A stretch of 64,000 bases of DNA from an uncultured Bryobacteraceae bacterium (GTDB lineage Bacteria > Acidobacteriota > Terriglobia > Bryobacterales > Bryobacteraceae). The stretch's first letter is position 1; each line of letters starts with the position of its first letter. Shown here piece after piece: positions 52,224-62,269 of the stretch. The notes under the pieces were generated by a model that was given only the letters and a program-made list of their open reading frames with translations, had not been told where the DNA came from and did not search any database. Made by a program: the position numbers and the translations under genes. The stretch is taken from the NCBI GenBank assembly GCA_937924525.1, contig CALDSU010000015.1:1-64000 (forward strand), read 5' to 3'.

Positions 52224-55200
52224 ATGCTTCGACTGGTTGGTTTGGCTGCCTCTCTTTCCCTCTCCGCGCTTCCTATGTTCGCGCAGGTGCTATATGGTTC
52301 GCTTACCGGCACGATTCAAGATTCGGCCGGCGCCGTGGTGCCCGGCGCCAAGGTCACTGCGCACAATACCGGAACCGCGCAGGAGCTATCCACGTCGACG
52401 AACGAAATCGGCGGTTACACCTTCTCCAATCTTCTGCCAGGCGTCTACGACGTGACCATTAGCGCCAGCGGCTTCCGCCCCTTCACCAAACGCGGCATTC
52501 CCATCACTGCGAATGTCGTCCGCCGGGAAGATGCGCAACTCGAAGTCGGCCAGATTTCTGAGACGGTCACCGTCGAAGCGGGACAAGTCGCCCTGCAAAC
52601 CGATAAAGCAGACCTCCACACGGAAATTGGCTCCAAAGAGGTCATCAACATGCCTCTTCCGCGCTATCGGAACTACCAGAGCCTCATCAACCTCGTCCCC
52701 GGCGCCACTCCCGGACGCTACCAAAATTCCATTCAAGCCGCGCCCGCTCGCGCCCTGGACACGAACGTGAATGGCGTCAACCGGAACAATAACGCCACCC
52801 GGATTGACGGCGCGCTCAGTGTCTTCCTCTGGCTGCCGCACCACACCGCCTATGTTCCGCCGGCGGAAACCATCGAGACAATCAATATCGCCACCAACAA
52901 TTTCGACGCCGAGCAGGGCTTCGCCGGGGGAGCCGCCATCACCGTCATCAGTAAGTCCGGCACCAATTCCTTCCACGGCTCCGCCTGGGAATTGCACGAC
53001 AACGTCAAACTCCAGGCCCGCAACTTCTTCAACACCGGCCCGAAACCTTCCAACATCAACAATATCTTCGGCTTTACCCTCGGCGGCCCCCTTCGCCGCA
53101 ACCGCCTCTTCTTCTTCTCCGGCTGGGAAGGCGTTCGCGAGCGCCTCGGCGCCACCCGGCTCCTCACCGTTCCCACCGCCGAGCAGAAGCAGGGCGACTT
53201 TTCCCGCTTCAACGCCACCATCTTTGACCCCAGCACCGGCGCCCCCAACGGCTCCGGTCGAACTCCCTTCCCTGGCAACATCATCCCGCTCAATCGCCAG
53301 AGCGCCATCACCCGCCGTATTCAGGATCTGATCCCCCTTCCCAACCTCAGCGGCGTCGGCGCCAACTTCCTCGCCAACGGCACTCAGCGGATGGACCGCG
53401 ACAATATCGACACCAAGATCAACTGGAACCGCAGTGCGCGCCATACCCTCTGGGGCAAATATTCCATCATGCAAGCCGACGTCGCCTGCGACGCCGCCTT
53501 CGGTCCCGGCGGCGGAGCTCCCCTGTGCCCGGCGGGCTCCAGCATTGGCGATGGAACCCTGCGCACCCAGGTCGCCACCATCGGCAGCACCTACATCTTC
53601 TCCCCTACCTTCCTCTGGGATGGGGTGTTGGGGTGGACCCGCCAAGGTCAGGCCATTACCGGCTTCGGCTACGGCTCGTTTTACTTCCGCGACCTAAATA
53701 TTCCGGGCGTCAACGGCAACTCCACCGACACCCGCGACTCCGGCGCTCCCGTCATCCAAATTGCCGGTTACACCAACCACCTCAACGACACCGATACGCG
53801 TCCCTTCTTCGCCCATGACTCCTCCTGGACCACCCAGCAGAATTTTTCCGTAACCCGCACCCGCCACGACATCCGCTTCGGCTTCGAAGGCATCCGCCAC
53901 CACCTCAACCACTACAATCCCGACGGCGGCGGCAACGGCGGGCCCATGGGCTCTATCGCCTTCACCCAAGGCGTCACCTCCACCACCGGCGCGCAACTCA
54001 CCCAGTTCAACTCCTACGCCGCTTACTTGCTCGGGCTCCCCGAGATTATGCGCCGCTCCGCCCAATACGAAACCATGACCGCCTACAACTACCAGTTGGG
54101 CTGGTATGTTCGCGACCGCTGGCAGGTGTCCAAGCGACTGACCCTCTCTCTCGGCCTTCGCTACGAACTGTTTCCTCTCCAGACCCGCGCCGGTCGCGGC
54201 GGTCTGGAAGGGTACGACCCCGAGACCAACCTCGTCTCGCTCGGCGGCGTCGGCAATATCCCCAAGGGTCTTGGCATTTCCACGAGCAAGAGGCTGTTTG
54301 CGCCCCGCCTCGGTCTCGCCTACCGCGTCAACGATAAGACAGTCATTCGCACCGGCTACGGGCTCACCTACAACCCCATGCCGTTGGCGCGCCCCCTCCG
54401 CGGCTTCTTCCCCTTGACGTTCGCCGCCACCTTCAATTCACCCAACACCTTCACCCCAGTCCGTCCTATCGAGCTCGGCATCCCCGATATTGTTTTCCCC
54501 GACCTCTCCACCGGGCGCGTACCCCTGCCGACCACCGCCCTCATGCGCTTCATCCCCGACAGCGAACTCAGCCGCGGCTACGTTCAGTCCTGGAACTTCA
54601 CCATGGAACGAGAACTCCCGGCGAAATTTGTCACCTCCGTTGCCTACGTCGGCACCCAAACCACCCGAAGCTTCGCCGACTACAACATCAACGCCGCCGC
54701 ACCCGGAGCCGGCAACGCCGGTCGCCCGCTCGCCGCCCGCTTCCGGCGCACCGTCGACACCTGGGCTTGGGATGGTTTTCTCAGCGCCAATTACCACGGT
54801 CTTCAACTCTCCACTACTCGGCGCGCCGCCGACGGTCTGCTCATCAAAGCTGCGTACACCTTCTCCAAGGCGATTAACTGGACCGATGAAGACGGTTGGA
54901 CCGGCAACATGCTTTTCAATTGGGCGCCCGTGTTCCCCCGCAATCGCGCCCAGGCCGGGTATCATATCCCCCACAACCTCCAGACCGGCGTCGTCTGGGA
55001 ACTGCCCTTCGGCAAAGGCCGCAAATACGCCAATGCGGGCCTGACCCGTTGGATCCTCGGCGACTGGCAGCTCAACGCTGTCTTTGCGTCTTTCAACGGC
55101 CGGCCCTTCACCGTCTCCGCCGCCCTGGGCGCCCTCAACGCCCCGGGGAACACCCAAACCGCCGACCAGGTCAAGCCAACCGTTCAGAAACTGGGCGGCA

Positions 55201-55505
55201 TCGGCGCGGGCAGCCCGTTCTTTGATCCCTCCGCTTTCGCCGCCCCTACGGGTGTCCGCTTTGGCACCTCCGGCCGCAACATCCTCACGGCGCCCGGCAC
55301 GGTGAATCTCGACCTGGGCGTTTTCCGCCGCTTCCCCATCACCGAACGCATCAATCTGGAATTCCGCTCGGAAGCTTCCAACGCCACCAACACGCCGCAC
55401 TTCAACGCGCCTAACGCCAATATCAATGGCGCTAACTTCATGGCGGTCACCAGCGCCCAACCCGACCAGCGCCAAGTCCGGCTAGGGCTCCGCCTTGCCT
55501 GGTAG
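52224..55505 (+). CDS. TonB-dependent receptor (Oar-like) with CarboxypepD_reg domain
   Basis: Outer-membrane protein of 1,093 residues, signal peptide ending MFAQ (about 1-20). The N-terminal carboxypeptidase-regulatory-like domain (about 24-105) begins GSLTGTIQDSAGAVVPGAKV. A plug domain follows (about 120-230) with ATRIDGALSV, then a long beta-barrel with many aromatic strands, closing with VRLGLRLAW, where the terminal Trp is typical of barrel proteins. Such SusC/Oar-type receptors import glycans or peptides. The ATG 52224 has AGAGGTG six bases upstream. Codon choice differs from neighbours, with frequent CTC for Leu and C-ending codons. The downstream sialidase-like and GH127 genes suggest a glycan locus. 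Confidence 0.93.
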   Translation: MLRLVGLAASLSLSALPMFAQVLYGSLTGTIQDSAGAVVPGAKVTAHNTGTAQELSTSTNEIGGYTFSNLLPGVYDVTISASGFRPFTKRGIPITANVVRREDAQLEVGQISETVTVEAGQVALQTDKADLHTEIGSKEVINMPLPRYRNYQSLINLVPGATPGRYQNSIQAAPARALDTNVNGVNRNNNATRIDGALSVFLWLPHHTAYVPPAETIETINIATNNFDAEQGFAGGAAITVISKSGTNSFHGSAWELHDNVKLQARNFFNTGPKPSNINNIFGFTLGGPLRRNRLFFFSGWEGVRERLGATRLLTVPTAEQKQGDFSRFNATIFDPSTGAPNGSGRTPFPGNIIPLNRQSAITRRIQDLIPLPNLSGVGANFLANGTQRMDRDNIDTKINWNRSARHTLWGKYSIMQADVACDAAFGPGGGAPLCPAGSSIGDGTLRTQVATIGSTYIFSPTFLWDGVLGWTRQGQAITGFGYGSFYFRDLNIPGVNGNSTDTRDSGAPVIQIAGYTNHLNDTDTRPFFAHDSSWTTQQNFSVTRTRHDIRFGFEGIRHHLNHYNPDGGGNGGPMGSIAFTQGVTSTTGAQLTQFNSYAAYLLGLPEIMRRSAQYETMTAYNYQLGWYVRDRWQVSKRLTLSLGLRYELFPLQTRAGRGGLEGYDPETNLVSLGGVGNIPKGLGISTSKRLFAPRLGLAYRVNDKTVIRTGYGLTYNPMPLARPLRGFFPLTFAATFNSPNTFTPVRPIELGIPDIVFPDLSTGRVPLPTTALMRFIPDSELSRGYVQSWNFTMERELPAKFVTSVAYVGTQTTRSFADYNINAAAPGAGNAGRPLAARFRRTVDTWAWDGFLSANYHGLQLSTTRRAADGLLIKAAYTFSKAINWTDEDGWTGNMLFNWAPVFPRNRAQAGYHIPHNLQTGVVWELPFGKGRKYANAGLTRWILGDWQLNAVFASFNGRPFTVSAALGALNAPGNTQTADQVKPTVQKLGGIGAGSPFFDPSAFAAPTGVRFGTSGRNILTAPGTVNLDLGVFRRFPITERINLEFRSEASNATNTPHFNAPNANINGANFMAVTSAQPDQRQVRLGLRLAW

Positions 55506-55631
55506 CTTGCGGCGCCGAAACACCGGTCCGCCGACCGGACAAGGGGTAATCGGGTGGAAGGGTCGGACGGTGAAGGCGGCGGGACCGATGACCGCCGGGA
55601 GCATCCCGTTCGCCGGAGCGCCGGCGAGCAA

Positions 55632-57113
55632 TTAAGCCGCCGGAAGGACCCGCACCGCGCGGACCGTGATGCGCGTTTGCGACCCGTCGTTGCGAGCGTA
55701 GAGGCCCCAGGGTCCCGGCGCGGTGAATTCGAGGCGCCGCCGTCCGCGGGTCAACGTCGCCGCTCTGCCCGCTTGCGGCGTGTGTCCGAAGAACACACCC
55801 ACGCCGTCGCCGAGCGTGCCCTCGACGCCCGCCACTTCGATTTCGACCGTCCCGCGCGGCGGCAGGTCCCGCCGGCACTTGAGAATGGTCGTCTCGCCCG
55901 CCGCCGCGCCCGAAAAAAGCGTGACGCCGGCGGGCTCCAGGCGGATCGCGCCGGTTGGCGCGGCTGCCTCTTCCCACCGGTCCGGCGACGCCGCCCCGCG
56001 GAGCCAGGCTTCATCGAAGCGGGCCTGCTCAATCGGGCCGACCTCCCGCCCGTCCCGAATGCCCAGGAAATGATTCATCGAAAGAAGAATCCGGCCGGAT
56101 TTCGTCTGAAACAGACCGTGATTGGAAAGCTGGCGGTCGCCCGCCGTGGTCGCCACCGCGCGCCGCCACGGCCAGGAGTGGCCGCCATCCTCCGAGAGCG
56201 CCACCGTCATCGGATAGCGAGGGACCTGCTTGCCGCCCGAGAGGCCGTTGCCGTTCCAGGCGCACAACAGCGAGCCGCTCTGAAGCCGCAGCAGGATCGC
56301 AGTGGACTCCGGGCCGGCGAGCGGGCTGGGCCGCGGCACGGTCCAGGAAAGCCCGCCGTCGCGCGACCGGCTTTCATACTGGAAGCCCGCCTTGGTGCGC
56401 ATCAAGCAGTACAGTTCCCCAGGACGCACCTCGGCGAGGGCTGGCTCCATCGCACCCCGCTCCACCTCAACGTGCATTTGCCCGCCAGGCTTCCAGGTTT
56501 CTCCTCCGTCCATGGAAATGAGCACGGTGCTGAGAAAGTGATTGGCGCGGCGCCGGGTGCGCGAATAACAGATCGGGAGCACGATCGCGCCGCTGGCCGC
56601 CAGGATCGGCGGCGACATGACGGAACTCACCACCGCCTCCCCAAAAGGCAAAACGCGCGGCTCGCTCCACGTCGTTCCTCCATCGCGCGAAGTGCGCAGC
56701 ACCAGGTCAAACCGGGTGAACGCATCACCGGAGTTGTGGAACAGCAACACCCTGCCGTCGGAATGCGTGTAGACGGCGGGATTCAGAATGCGGTCTTCGC
56801 CGGCGCTCTCGGCCAGCAGCCGGGGCTCGCTCCAGGTGCCGCCCTCATCCGCCGACCACGCCAGCCAGAGTTTATTGCTGCGGGAAACCTCGCTATCGGC
56901 GGTCGAGCACCACACCATCAGCAAGCGCCCATCGGGTAACTGAGTCACTTTGACCGCCCAGTTGCCGGTCCGTTCCGGCGTCGCCGGGATGATCTCGCGG
57001 CAGTCGAAGAAACCTGGGCACGGGAAGGTGTCTTCGAATACGGCCGCGCCGCTCGCGCGGGACAGCGCCAGCGCGGGCAGGGCAGTGAACAGAGTCCGGC
57101 GGGTGAGAGTCAT
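55632..57113 (-). CDS. Exported sialidase-like BNR-repeat protein with RR signal
   Basis: 493 residues. The N-terminus MTLTRRTLFTALPALALS is twin-arginine-like. Five Asp-boxes are visible: SADEGGTW, SRDGGTTW, SMDGGETW, SRDGGLSW and SEDGGHSW. The C-terminal 110 residues (after about 385) form an extra beta-rich, lectin-like domain (TVEIEVAGVEGTLGDGVGV). It is longer than the sialidase-like protein at 35.8 kb and differs in its domain plan. It is divergent from the GH127 gene, with 167 bases between, so a shared regulatory region is likely. Confidence 0.88.
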   Translation of the reverse strand: MTLTRRTLFTALPALALSRASGAAVFEDTFPCPGFFDCREIIPATPERTGNWAVKVTQLPDGRLLMVWCSTADSEVSRSNKLWLAWSADEGGTWSEPRLLAESAGEDRILNPAVYTHSDGRVLLFHNSGDAFTRFDLVLRTSRDGGTTWSEPRVLPFGEAVVSSVMSPPILAASGAIVLPICYSRTRRRANHFLSTVLISMDGGETWKPGGQMHVEVERGAMEPALAEVRPGELYCLMRTKAGFQYESRSRDGGLSWTVPRPSPLAGPESTAILLRLQSGSLLCAWNGNGLSGGKQVPRYPMTVALSEDGGHSWPWRRAVATTAGDRQLSNHGLFQTKSGRILLSMNHFLGIRDGREVGPIEQARFDEAWLRGAASPDRWEEAAAPTGAIRLEPAGVTLFSGAAAGETTILKCRRDLPPRGTVEIEVAGVEGTLGDGVGVFFGHTPQAGRAATLTRGRRRLEFTAPGPWGLYARNDGSQTRITVRAVRVLPAA

Positions 57114-57280
57114 GGGGTTCGGACATCATCTTAACAAGCGCGAGACAAAGGTCTACCACTCAAGGCCGCCGGGCGGCTCCGCGGAGTGGGCAAGTCCCAG
57201 GACGGTTATTCCGTGAGGCAGTGAAAACGCTCCGCCGCCCCCTTTGCCGCTCCCGTGGCCGGGACGGATAATGGGGTGCA

Positions 57281-59086
57281 ATGGATCCGTTGATGGTAGA
57301 TCGGCGTCATTTCCTGGGTTTGGCTGCCGCCGCGGCGGCTGCTCCGGGCAGCCACGCGGCTCCGGTGAGCGATGCGCTCGCGGGCGTGGACCCGCGCGCC
57401 GTCCGGCTCTCCGGCTACCTGGCGCACCGCATCGAGCGCACCTTGCAGGGGAATATCCTGAAGCTCAATATCGATGAGGACTTCCTGCGCGTCTTTCGCG
57501 AGAAGAAGTCGCCCAGCGGATTCATCGGCGTGGGAAAACTGCTGGACGCGGTGGTGCGCCTGGCGTACTCGACCGGCGACGCCCGCGCGCTCGCTCTCAA
57601 GAAGCATCTGGCTGAGGTTCTGGCCGGGTCGCAACTGGCCGACGGCTACGCCGGCATGTACCACCCCGCCAGCCGCCTGGTGAAGGCTTGGGACATCCAT
57701 GAGCAGGCTTATATCTTGCTTGGCCTGGTCTCGGACTATCAATTTTTCGGTGAAACGGCTTCGCTGGCCGCGGCGCGCAAACTCGGCGACTATTTTGTGG
57801 CCGGGCTCGGCGGGAAGTTCGACCGGGTCCCCGACACCAGGGAAATCCACCTGGCGATGCTCACTACCGGCTTCGACCGGGCCATGCTGGCCCTCTACCG
57901 CGCCACCGGCGAAGAGCGCTACCTGCGGATGGTGACCGAAGACGCGCAGGTGCCGTCCTGGCGGCTGGACATCGTCGAGGGCCGGCGGCCCCCATACTAT
58001 GGTCACGCCTACGCGTTCATGACACGGTGCCTGGCGCAGTTGGAACTCTACCGCCTGAGCGGGGACCCCGCGTTGCTCATCCAGACCCGCAAAGCGCTCG
58101 CTTACCTGCGGCGAGGCGGCGGGCTGCTGATCACGGGTTCGGCCAGCAAGACTGAATGCTGGTATTCCGATCAGTCGGGCGAAGGCGACCTGACCGAGAC
58201 GTGCGCCACGGCTTACTTCATCCGGACCTTCGACAACCTGCTGCGCCTGGAGGGGCGGTCGCTTTACGGCGACCTGATGGAGCGCGCCATCTATAACGCC
58301 CTGGCCGCGGCGCAGTCGCCCGACGGCCGGCGCCTGCGCTACTACGCCCCGTTCGAAGGGCCGCGGGTCTACTGGGACCGGGACACCTATTGCTGCCCGA
58401 ACAACTTCCGCCGCATCGTGGCCGAACTGCCGCAGTTTGTTTTTTATACCGGCCAGGGCGGATTCCTGGTGAACCTGTACGAGCCTGCCGCCGCGACGCT
58501 CAAGCTGGAGCAGGCCGGCCAGGTGCGGGTTACGGTCGAGACGGAGTATCCCAATTCCGGGAACGTGCGGCTCCGGGTCCAGCCCGCTGCCCCGGCGCGG
58601 TTTATGGTGCGCATGCGGATTCCGCGCTGGTGCCGCCGGTGGCGCGCGAGCGTCAACGGAGCGCGCGTTGCGGACGTGGCGGAGGGTTTCCTGCGCATCG
58701 ACCGGCGCTGGAGATCCGGCGACGCGGTCGACCTCCGCCTGGAGATGCCGTGGCGCTTCGTGAAAGGATTCCACGCGCAGGAGGGCCGGGTGGCTGTGAT
58801 GCGCGGGCCCCTGCTGTTTTCGTTGAACCCGGCCCGGAGTCCCTCCCTGGGAGACGGCAATCCCCGCGACCTGGTGATCGATCCGGGCTCGCTACGCGCG
58901 CCGGAACCGGACCACACCGTCCGCCCGCGGGGCCTGGCCGGACGGCTGCAAGGGACTCTGCACGGCCGCACCCACAACCTGCTGCTGACGGAGTTTCCCG
59001 ACCCCGACGCGCGCGCCACTTACTTCCGCGCCACGGACTTGACCACTGCGGCGGACGACGAACTGCTGGAGCGCCAGCCGGCTTGA
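57281..59086 (+). CDS. GH127-family (DUF1680) beta-L-arabinofuranosidase-like protein with RR signal
   Basis: 601 residues. Twin-arginine-type signal DRRHFLGLAAAAAAA. An (alpha/alpha)6 barrel follows. The catalytic zinc site of GH127 is visible as Glu306 and Cys308 in TETCATAYF and the Cys pair 371-372 in TYCCPNNFRRI, with Cys as nucleophile in the characterised enzyme HypBA1. The C-terminal 180 residues are beta-sandwich (NSGNVRLRVQPAAPARFMVR). It probably trims L-arabinofuranose from plant or glycoprotein glycans. ATG 57281; the ATG four codons later is an alternative. Confidence 0.9.
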   Translation: MDPLMVDRRHFLGLAAAAAAAPGSHAAPVSDALAGVDPRAVRLSGYLAHRIERTLQGNILKLNIDEDFLRVFREKKSPSGFIGVGKLLDAVVRLAYSTGDARALALKKHLAEVLAGSQLADGYAGMYHPASRLVKAWDIHEQAYILLGLVSDYQFFGETASLAAARKLGDYFVAGLGGKFDRVPDTREIHLAMLTTGFDRAMLALYRATGEERYLRMVTEDAQVPSWRLDIVEGRRPPYYGHAYAFMTRCLAQLELYRLSGDPALLIQTRKALAYLRRGGGLLITGSASKTECWYSDQSGEGDLTETCATAYFIRTFDNLLRLEGRSLYGDLMERAIYNALAAAQSPDGRRLRYYAPFEGPRVYWDRDTYCCPNNFRRIVAELPQFVFYTGQGGFLVNLYEPAAATLKLEQAGQVRVTVETEYPNSGNVRLRVQPAAPARFMVRMRIPRWCRRWRASVNGARVADVAEGFLRIDRRWRSGDAVDLRLEMPWRFVKGFHAQEGRVAVMRGPLLFSLNPARSPSLGDGNPRDLVIDPGSLRAPEPDHTVRPRGLAGRLQGTLHGRTHNLLLTEFPDPDARATYFRATDLTTAADDELLERQPA

Positions 59087-59189
59087 CCGGGACGTAAACC
59101 CCAGGGCGGCCGGCCCCACGCCGGTAAAACCAGGGTGACCGCGGAAGTTCTGCTTGCGAGGCGATCTGTTACAATTCAGGTTCCGGAAC

Positions 59190-59936
59190 ATGTCTTCCTC
59201 CTCCGAACGCTCACGGGTGCGTTTGGACGAACTGATGTCACGAGTCCGTCCCGAGCTGGTGCCGCTGAGCCAGTCCTTTTCCTATTTTTCGGTCACGCCG
59301 CTGGGAGGCGATGAAGTGCACCAATATCTGGAGGAGCCCCTGGCGGCTCTGCCGCCCGCGCTCGCCGCCAGCCTGCCGCGGATCGAGATCGTGCTGGCGC
59401 CCTTTCTGGAGCGGGGTAACGGCCGCGGGGATTATGTTTCCTTCGAGCGGCCGCCGGATCATCGCCAGATTCCCGCCAGCCGTCTGCTGACGCCCGACGC
59501 CGTCACCCTGGCCTTCGCCATCAAGGAAGAAGACATGGCCGATTACCACTACGCCTTCTATAACGCCATCGCCGGGCTGGTGCGATGGGAAGAGCAGAAC
59601 CCAGCGCGGAAGGCTTTCACCGAGCGGATTCGCGAGGAACTGCGTACGGAAGTGCACGGGGAGGTGGATGACAAAGCCTGGCAGCGGAAACAGGCTCTGC
59701 TCCGGCGTCCCTCCGCGATCGCCAAGGAGGGCAAGATCTTCGACGAGTACGTGCGCCAGGCGTTCGAAGATACGCTGACCCTCTATCTGCACGGAATCTG
59801 CTGCGACATTGACGTCGAGCCCGGCCCCCGCCAGATGCCGAGCCGACACTTGCGGCGGCGGCTGGAACTGCTGACCCAGTATTTTCCGCCTCCCGCTGGT
59901 TTCGCCGTGCTGCCGGAGCAGACGCGGCGGCGGTAA
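59190..59936 (+). CDS. Conserved hypothetical protein upstream of rlmN
   Basis: 248 residues, soluble, no signal peptide, Arg-rich ends. A phrase such as [21 protein letters not shown] and a Trp/Tyr-rich centre ([20 protein letters not shown]) suggest a globular domain; no known catalytic pattern is recognised. The box TGTTACAAT (59167-59175) immediately upstream resembles an extended -10 and would give an almost leaderless mRNA. It ends 4 bases before rlmN, so translation is coupled. Function unknown; the pairing suggests a link to RNA modification or translation. Confidence 0.7.
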   Translation: MSSSSERSRVRLDELMSRVRPELVPLSQSFSYFSVTPLGGDEVHQYLEEPLAALPPALAASLPRIEIVLAPFLERGNGRGDYVSFERPPDHRQIPASRLLTPDAVTLAFAIKEEDMADYHYAFYNAIAGLVRWEEQNPARKAFTERIREELRTEVHGEVDDKAWQRKQALLRRPSAIAKEGKIFDEYVRQAFEDTLTLYLHGICCDIDVEPGPRQMPSRHLRRRLELLTQYFPPPAGFAVLPEQTRRR

Positions 59937-59940
59937 GCCC

Positions 59941-60984
59941 ATGCCCGAGTCGCTGCTCGGTAAGGACGTCGCCGCGCTGCACGAAGTGCTGGGCAAGGAC
60001 CAGCCTGCCTTTCGCGCGCGCCAGGTGTACCAGGCTCTCTACCAGCAGCGCGTGGACGACCTGGTCCAGATTTCCACCTTGCCGCGCGCGCTGCGGGACG
60101 AGTTGCGGCGGCATGCCCAGGTGGGACTTCCCGAAGAAGCGCGGCGCTTCGACTCGGCGGACGGGACGCGCCGCTATCTGCTGCGCCTGGCAGACGGGCG
60201 CACCGTCGAAACCGTGCTCATGCCCGAGGAGGGCCGCGACACCATCTGCATCTCCACGCAGGTCGGCTGCCCGGTGGATTGCAAGTTCTGCATGACCGCG
60301 CTGATGGGCCTGGAGCGCAATCTCACGGCCGGCGAAATCGTCGGCCAGGTTCTGTTCGTGATGCGGCAGCGTCCGCGGGACGCCGAGGACGGCCCCGCGC
60401 GCTGGAACGTCGTCATGATGGGGCAAGGCGAGCCCCTGCTGAACCTGCCCAACGTCCTCCAGGCCACGCGCCTTCTGGTGGATGCGGGCGGGGTGGGCCT
60501 GTCGCCGCGCCGCCTTACGCTTTCCACCTCCGGCATCATTCCCAAAATGATGGAGCTGGGCCGCGAACCCATCCGGCCCAAACTCGCGATCTCCCTGAAC
60601 GCCTCCACCGAGGAGCAGCGGCGGGACTTGATGCCGATCACCCGCAAGTATCCTCTGCGGGATCTGCTGGAGTGCTGCCGCAGCTACCCGCTCCGCCCCT
60701 GGGAGAAGCTGACTTTCGAGTATGTCCTGCTGCGCGGGGTGAACGACAGCGACGCGGACGCGCGACGCGTGGTGCGCTTGCTGGCCAACCTGAACTGCAA
60801 GGTCAACCTGATCGCGCTGAATCCCGGTCCAGGCATCCCGTTTGAGACGCCGGACGCCGAGCGGGTGGAGTCGTTTCAACGGATCGTGCGGCGGGCCCTG
60901 CCCTGTTTTGTGCGCAAGCCGCGCGGGCGGGATATTTACGCGGCCTGCGGCCAGTTGAAGCGGAACCAGGCGGCGGACCTGTAA
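59941..60984 (+). CDS. rlmN: 23S rRNA (adenine(2503)-C(2))-methyltransferase RlmN
   Basis: Radical-SAM enzyme methylating A2503 of 23S rRNA and A37 of some tRNAs. 347 residues. The cluster motif CPVDCKFC has Cys at 110, 114 and 117. The RlmN-specific Cys103 (in CISTQVGC) and the methyl-carrying Cys336 (YAACGQL) are in place. Motif GQGEPLLN binds SAM, and [10 protein letters not shown] follows. It starts 4 bases after the hypothetical gene. All catalytic residues are present, so it should be active. Confidence 0.97.
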   Translation: MPESLLGKDVAALHEVLGKDQPAFRARQVYQALYQQRVDDLVQISTLPRALRDELRRHAQVGLPEEARRFDSADGTRRYLLRLADGRTVETVLMPEEGRDTICISTQVGCPVDCKFCMTALMGLERNLTAGEIVGQVLFVMRQRPRDAEDGPARWNVVMMGQGEPLLNLPNVLQATRLLVDAGGVGLSPRRLTLSTSGIIPKMMELGREPIRPKLAISLNASTEEQRRDLMPITRKYPLRDLLECCRSYPLRPWEKLTFEYVLLRGVNDSDADARRVVRLLANLNCKVNLIALNPGPGIPFETPDAERVESFQRIVRRALPCFVRKPRGRDIYAACGQLKRNQAADL

Positions 60985-61021
60985 GGCGGGCGGCGCCGCG
61001 TGCGCTACGCTGAGAGACCAG

Positions 61022-62224
61022 ATGTGGGCCGCCGTCGCGATCTTTTCCGGAACGTATCTGGTGCTGGCGTTGGGCCGGGCGCCGCTGCTGCGGGTCGACC
61101 GCGCCGGCGCCGCCATCATCGGCGCCACCTGCATGGTGGCCTTCGGCGTGCTCACGCTCGAGGAAGCCGTCCAGGCGATCGATCACCAGACTATCTTCCT
61201 GCTGTTCGGCATGATGATCGTGGTGGCGAACCTGCGCTTGTCCGGGTTTTTCCGCCTCGTGGCGGCCTGGGCGGTGCAACATGCGCCGCGCCCGTTGCTC
61301 CTGCTCACCGCCGTCGTGTGGACGACGGGGGTCTTGTCGGCGTTCTTCGTGAACGACACCATGTGCCTGGTGATGACGCCGCTGGTGCTGGAGGTAGCCA
61401 CGGCGTTGGGACGGAATCCGCTGCCCTACCTGCTGGGCGTGGCGATGGCGTCCAACATCGGCAGCGCCGCCACCATCACGGGCAATCCGCAGAACATGAT
61501 GATCGGCGCATTCTCCGGCATCGCTTACCGCGCGTTCGCCGCGGCGCTGGCGCCGATCGCGGCCGTGGGGTTGCTGCTCACCCTGGCGATCCTGATCGCC
61601 ACGCACTGGCAGGAATTCCGGGCCGAGCCCCCTTTGCCCCGCGAGCGCGTGCGGGTCCGCGTCAACCGTGTGCTGCTGGCCAAGTCGCTCGCGGTGGCGG
61701 GAGGCATGATCGCCGGATTCTTTGCCGGCTGGCCGGTCCCGGTGGTCGCCCTGCTGGCCGGCGCGCTGCTGCTGGTGACGCGGCGCGTGAAACCGGAGAA
61801 GATCTATCGCGAAGTCGACTGGCCGCTGCTGGCGATGTTCATGGGCCTGTTCGTCGTCGTGGCGGGCATGGAGAAGGCGGTCCTGGCCGAAGAGGCGGCG
61901 CTGATCGCCTCCCGGCTGCGGCTGGACCGGCCCGCCGTACTGACGAGTGTGGCCGCGGTGCTGTCCAATCTGGTCAGCAATGTGCCCGCCGTGCTGGTGT
62001 TTAAGCCTCTGATCGGACATCTGGCCGACCCGCAGCGGGCCTGGCTCGTGCTGGCGATGGCGTCCACGTTTGCAGGCAATCTCACCCTGGTCGGCTCCGT
62101 CGCGAACCTGATCGTGGTGGAGCGCGCCCGCCGCCAGGTGCGCATCACCTTCCTTGCTTACCTGCGCGCGGGTTTGCCGCTGGCATTGCTCTCGCTGGCG
62201 CTCGGCGCCTGGATGCTCCGTTGA
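61022..62224 (+). CDS. ArsB/NhaD-like ion transporter (IT superfamily)
   Basis: 400 residues with about 11 hydrophobic helices, inner membrane. The two inverted halves show the re-entrant motifs GSAATITGNPQNMMIG (about 139) and AGNLTLVGSVANLIVVE (about 357), characteristic of the ion-transporter superfamily including CitMHS, ArsB and NhaD. SAFFVNDTMCLVMTPL and LSNLVSNVPAVLVFKP flank them. The substrate could be Na+/H+, arsenite or an organic anion. It follows rlmN by 37 bases and precedes an exported amidohydrolase by 45. Confidence 0.88.
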   Translation: MWAAVAIFSGTYLVLALGRAPLLRVDRAGAAIIGATCMVAFGVLTLEEAVQAIDHQTIFLLFGMMIVVANLRLSGFFRLVAAWAVQHAPRPLLLLTAVVWTTGVLSAFFVNDTMCLVMTPLVLEVATALGRNPLPYLLGVAMASNIGSAATITGNPQNMMIGAFSGIAYRAFAAALAPIAAVGLLLTLAILIATHWQEFRAEPPLPRERVRVRVNRVLLAKSLAVAGGMIAGFFAGWPVPVVALLAGALLLVTRRVKPEKIYREVDWPLLAMFMGLFVVVAGMEKAVLAEEAALIASRLRLDRPAVLTSVAAVLSNLVSNVPAVLVFKPLIGHLADPQRAWLVLAMASTFAGNLTLVGSVANLIVVERARRQVRITFLAYLRAGLPLALLSLALGAWMLR

Positions 62225-62269
62225 ACGCGGCGGCGGTCGGCCGATCCGTGATTCAATAACCATCAGACT

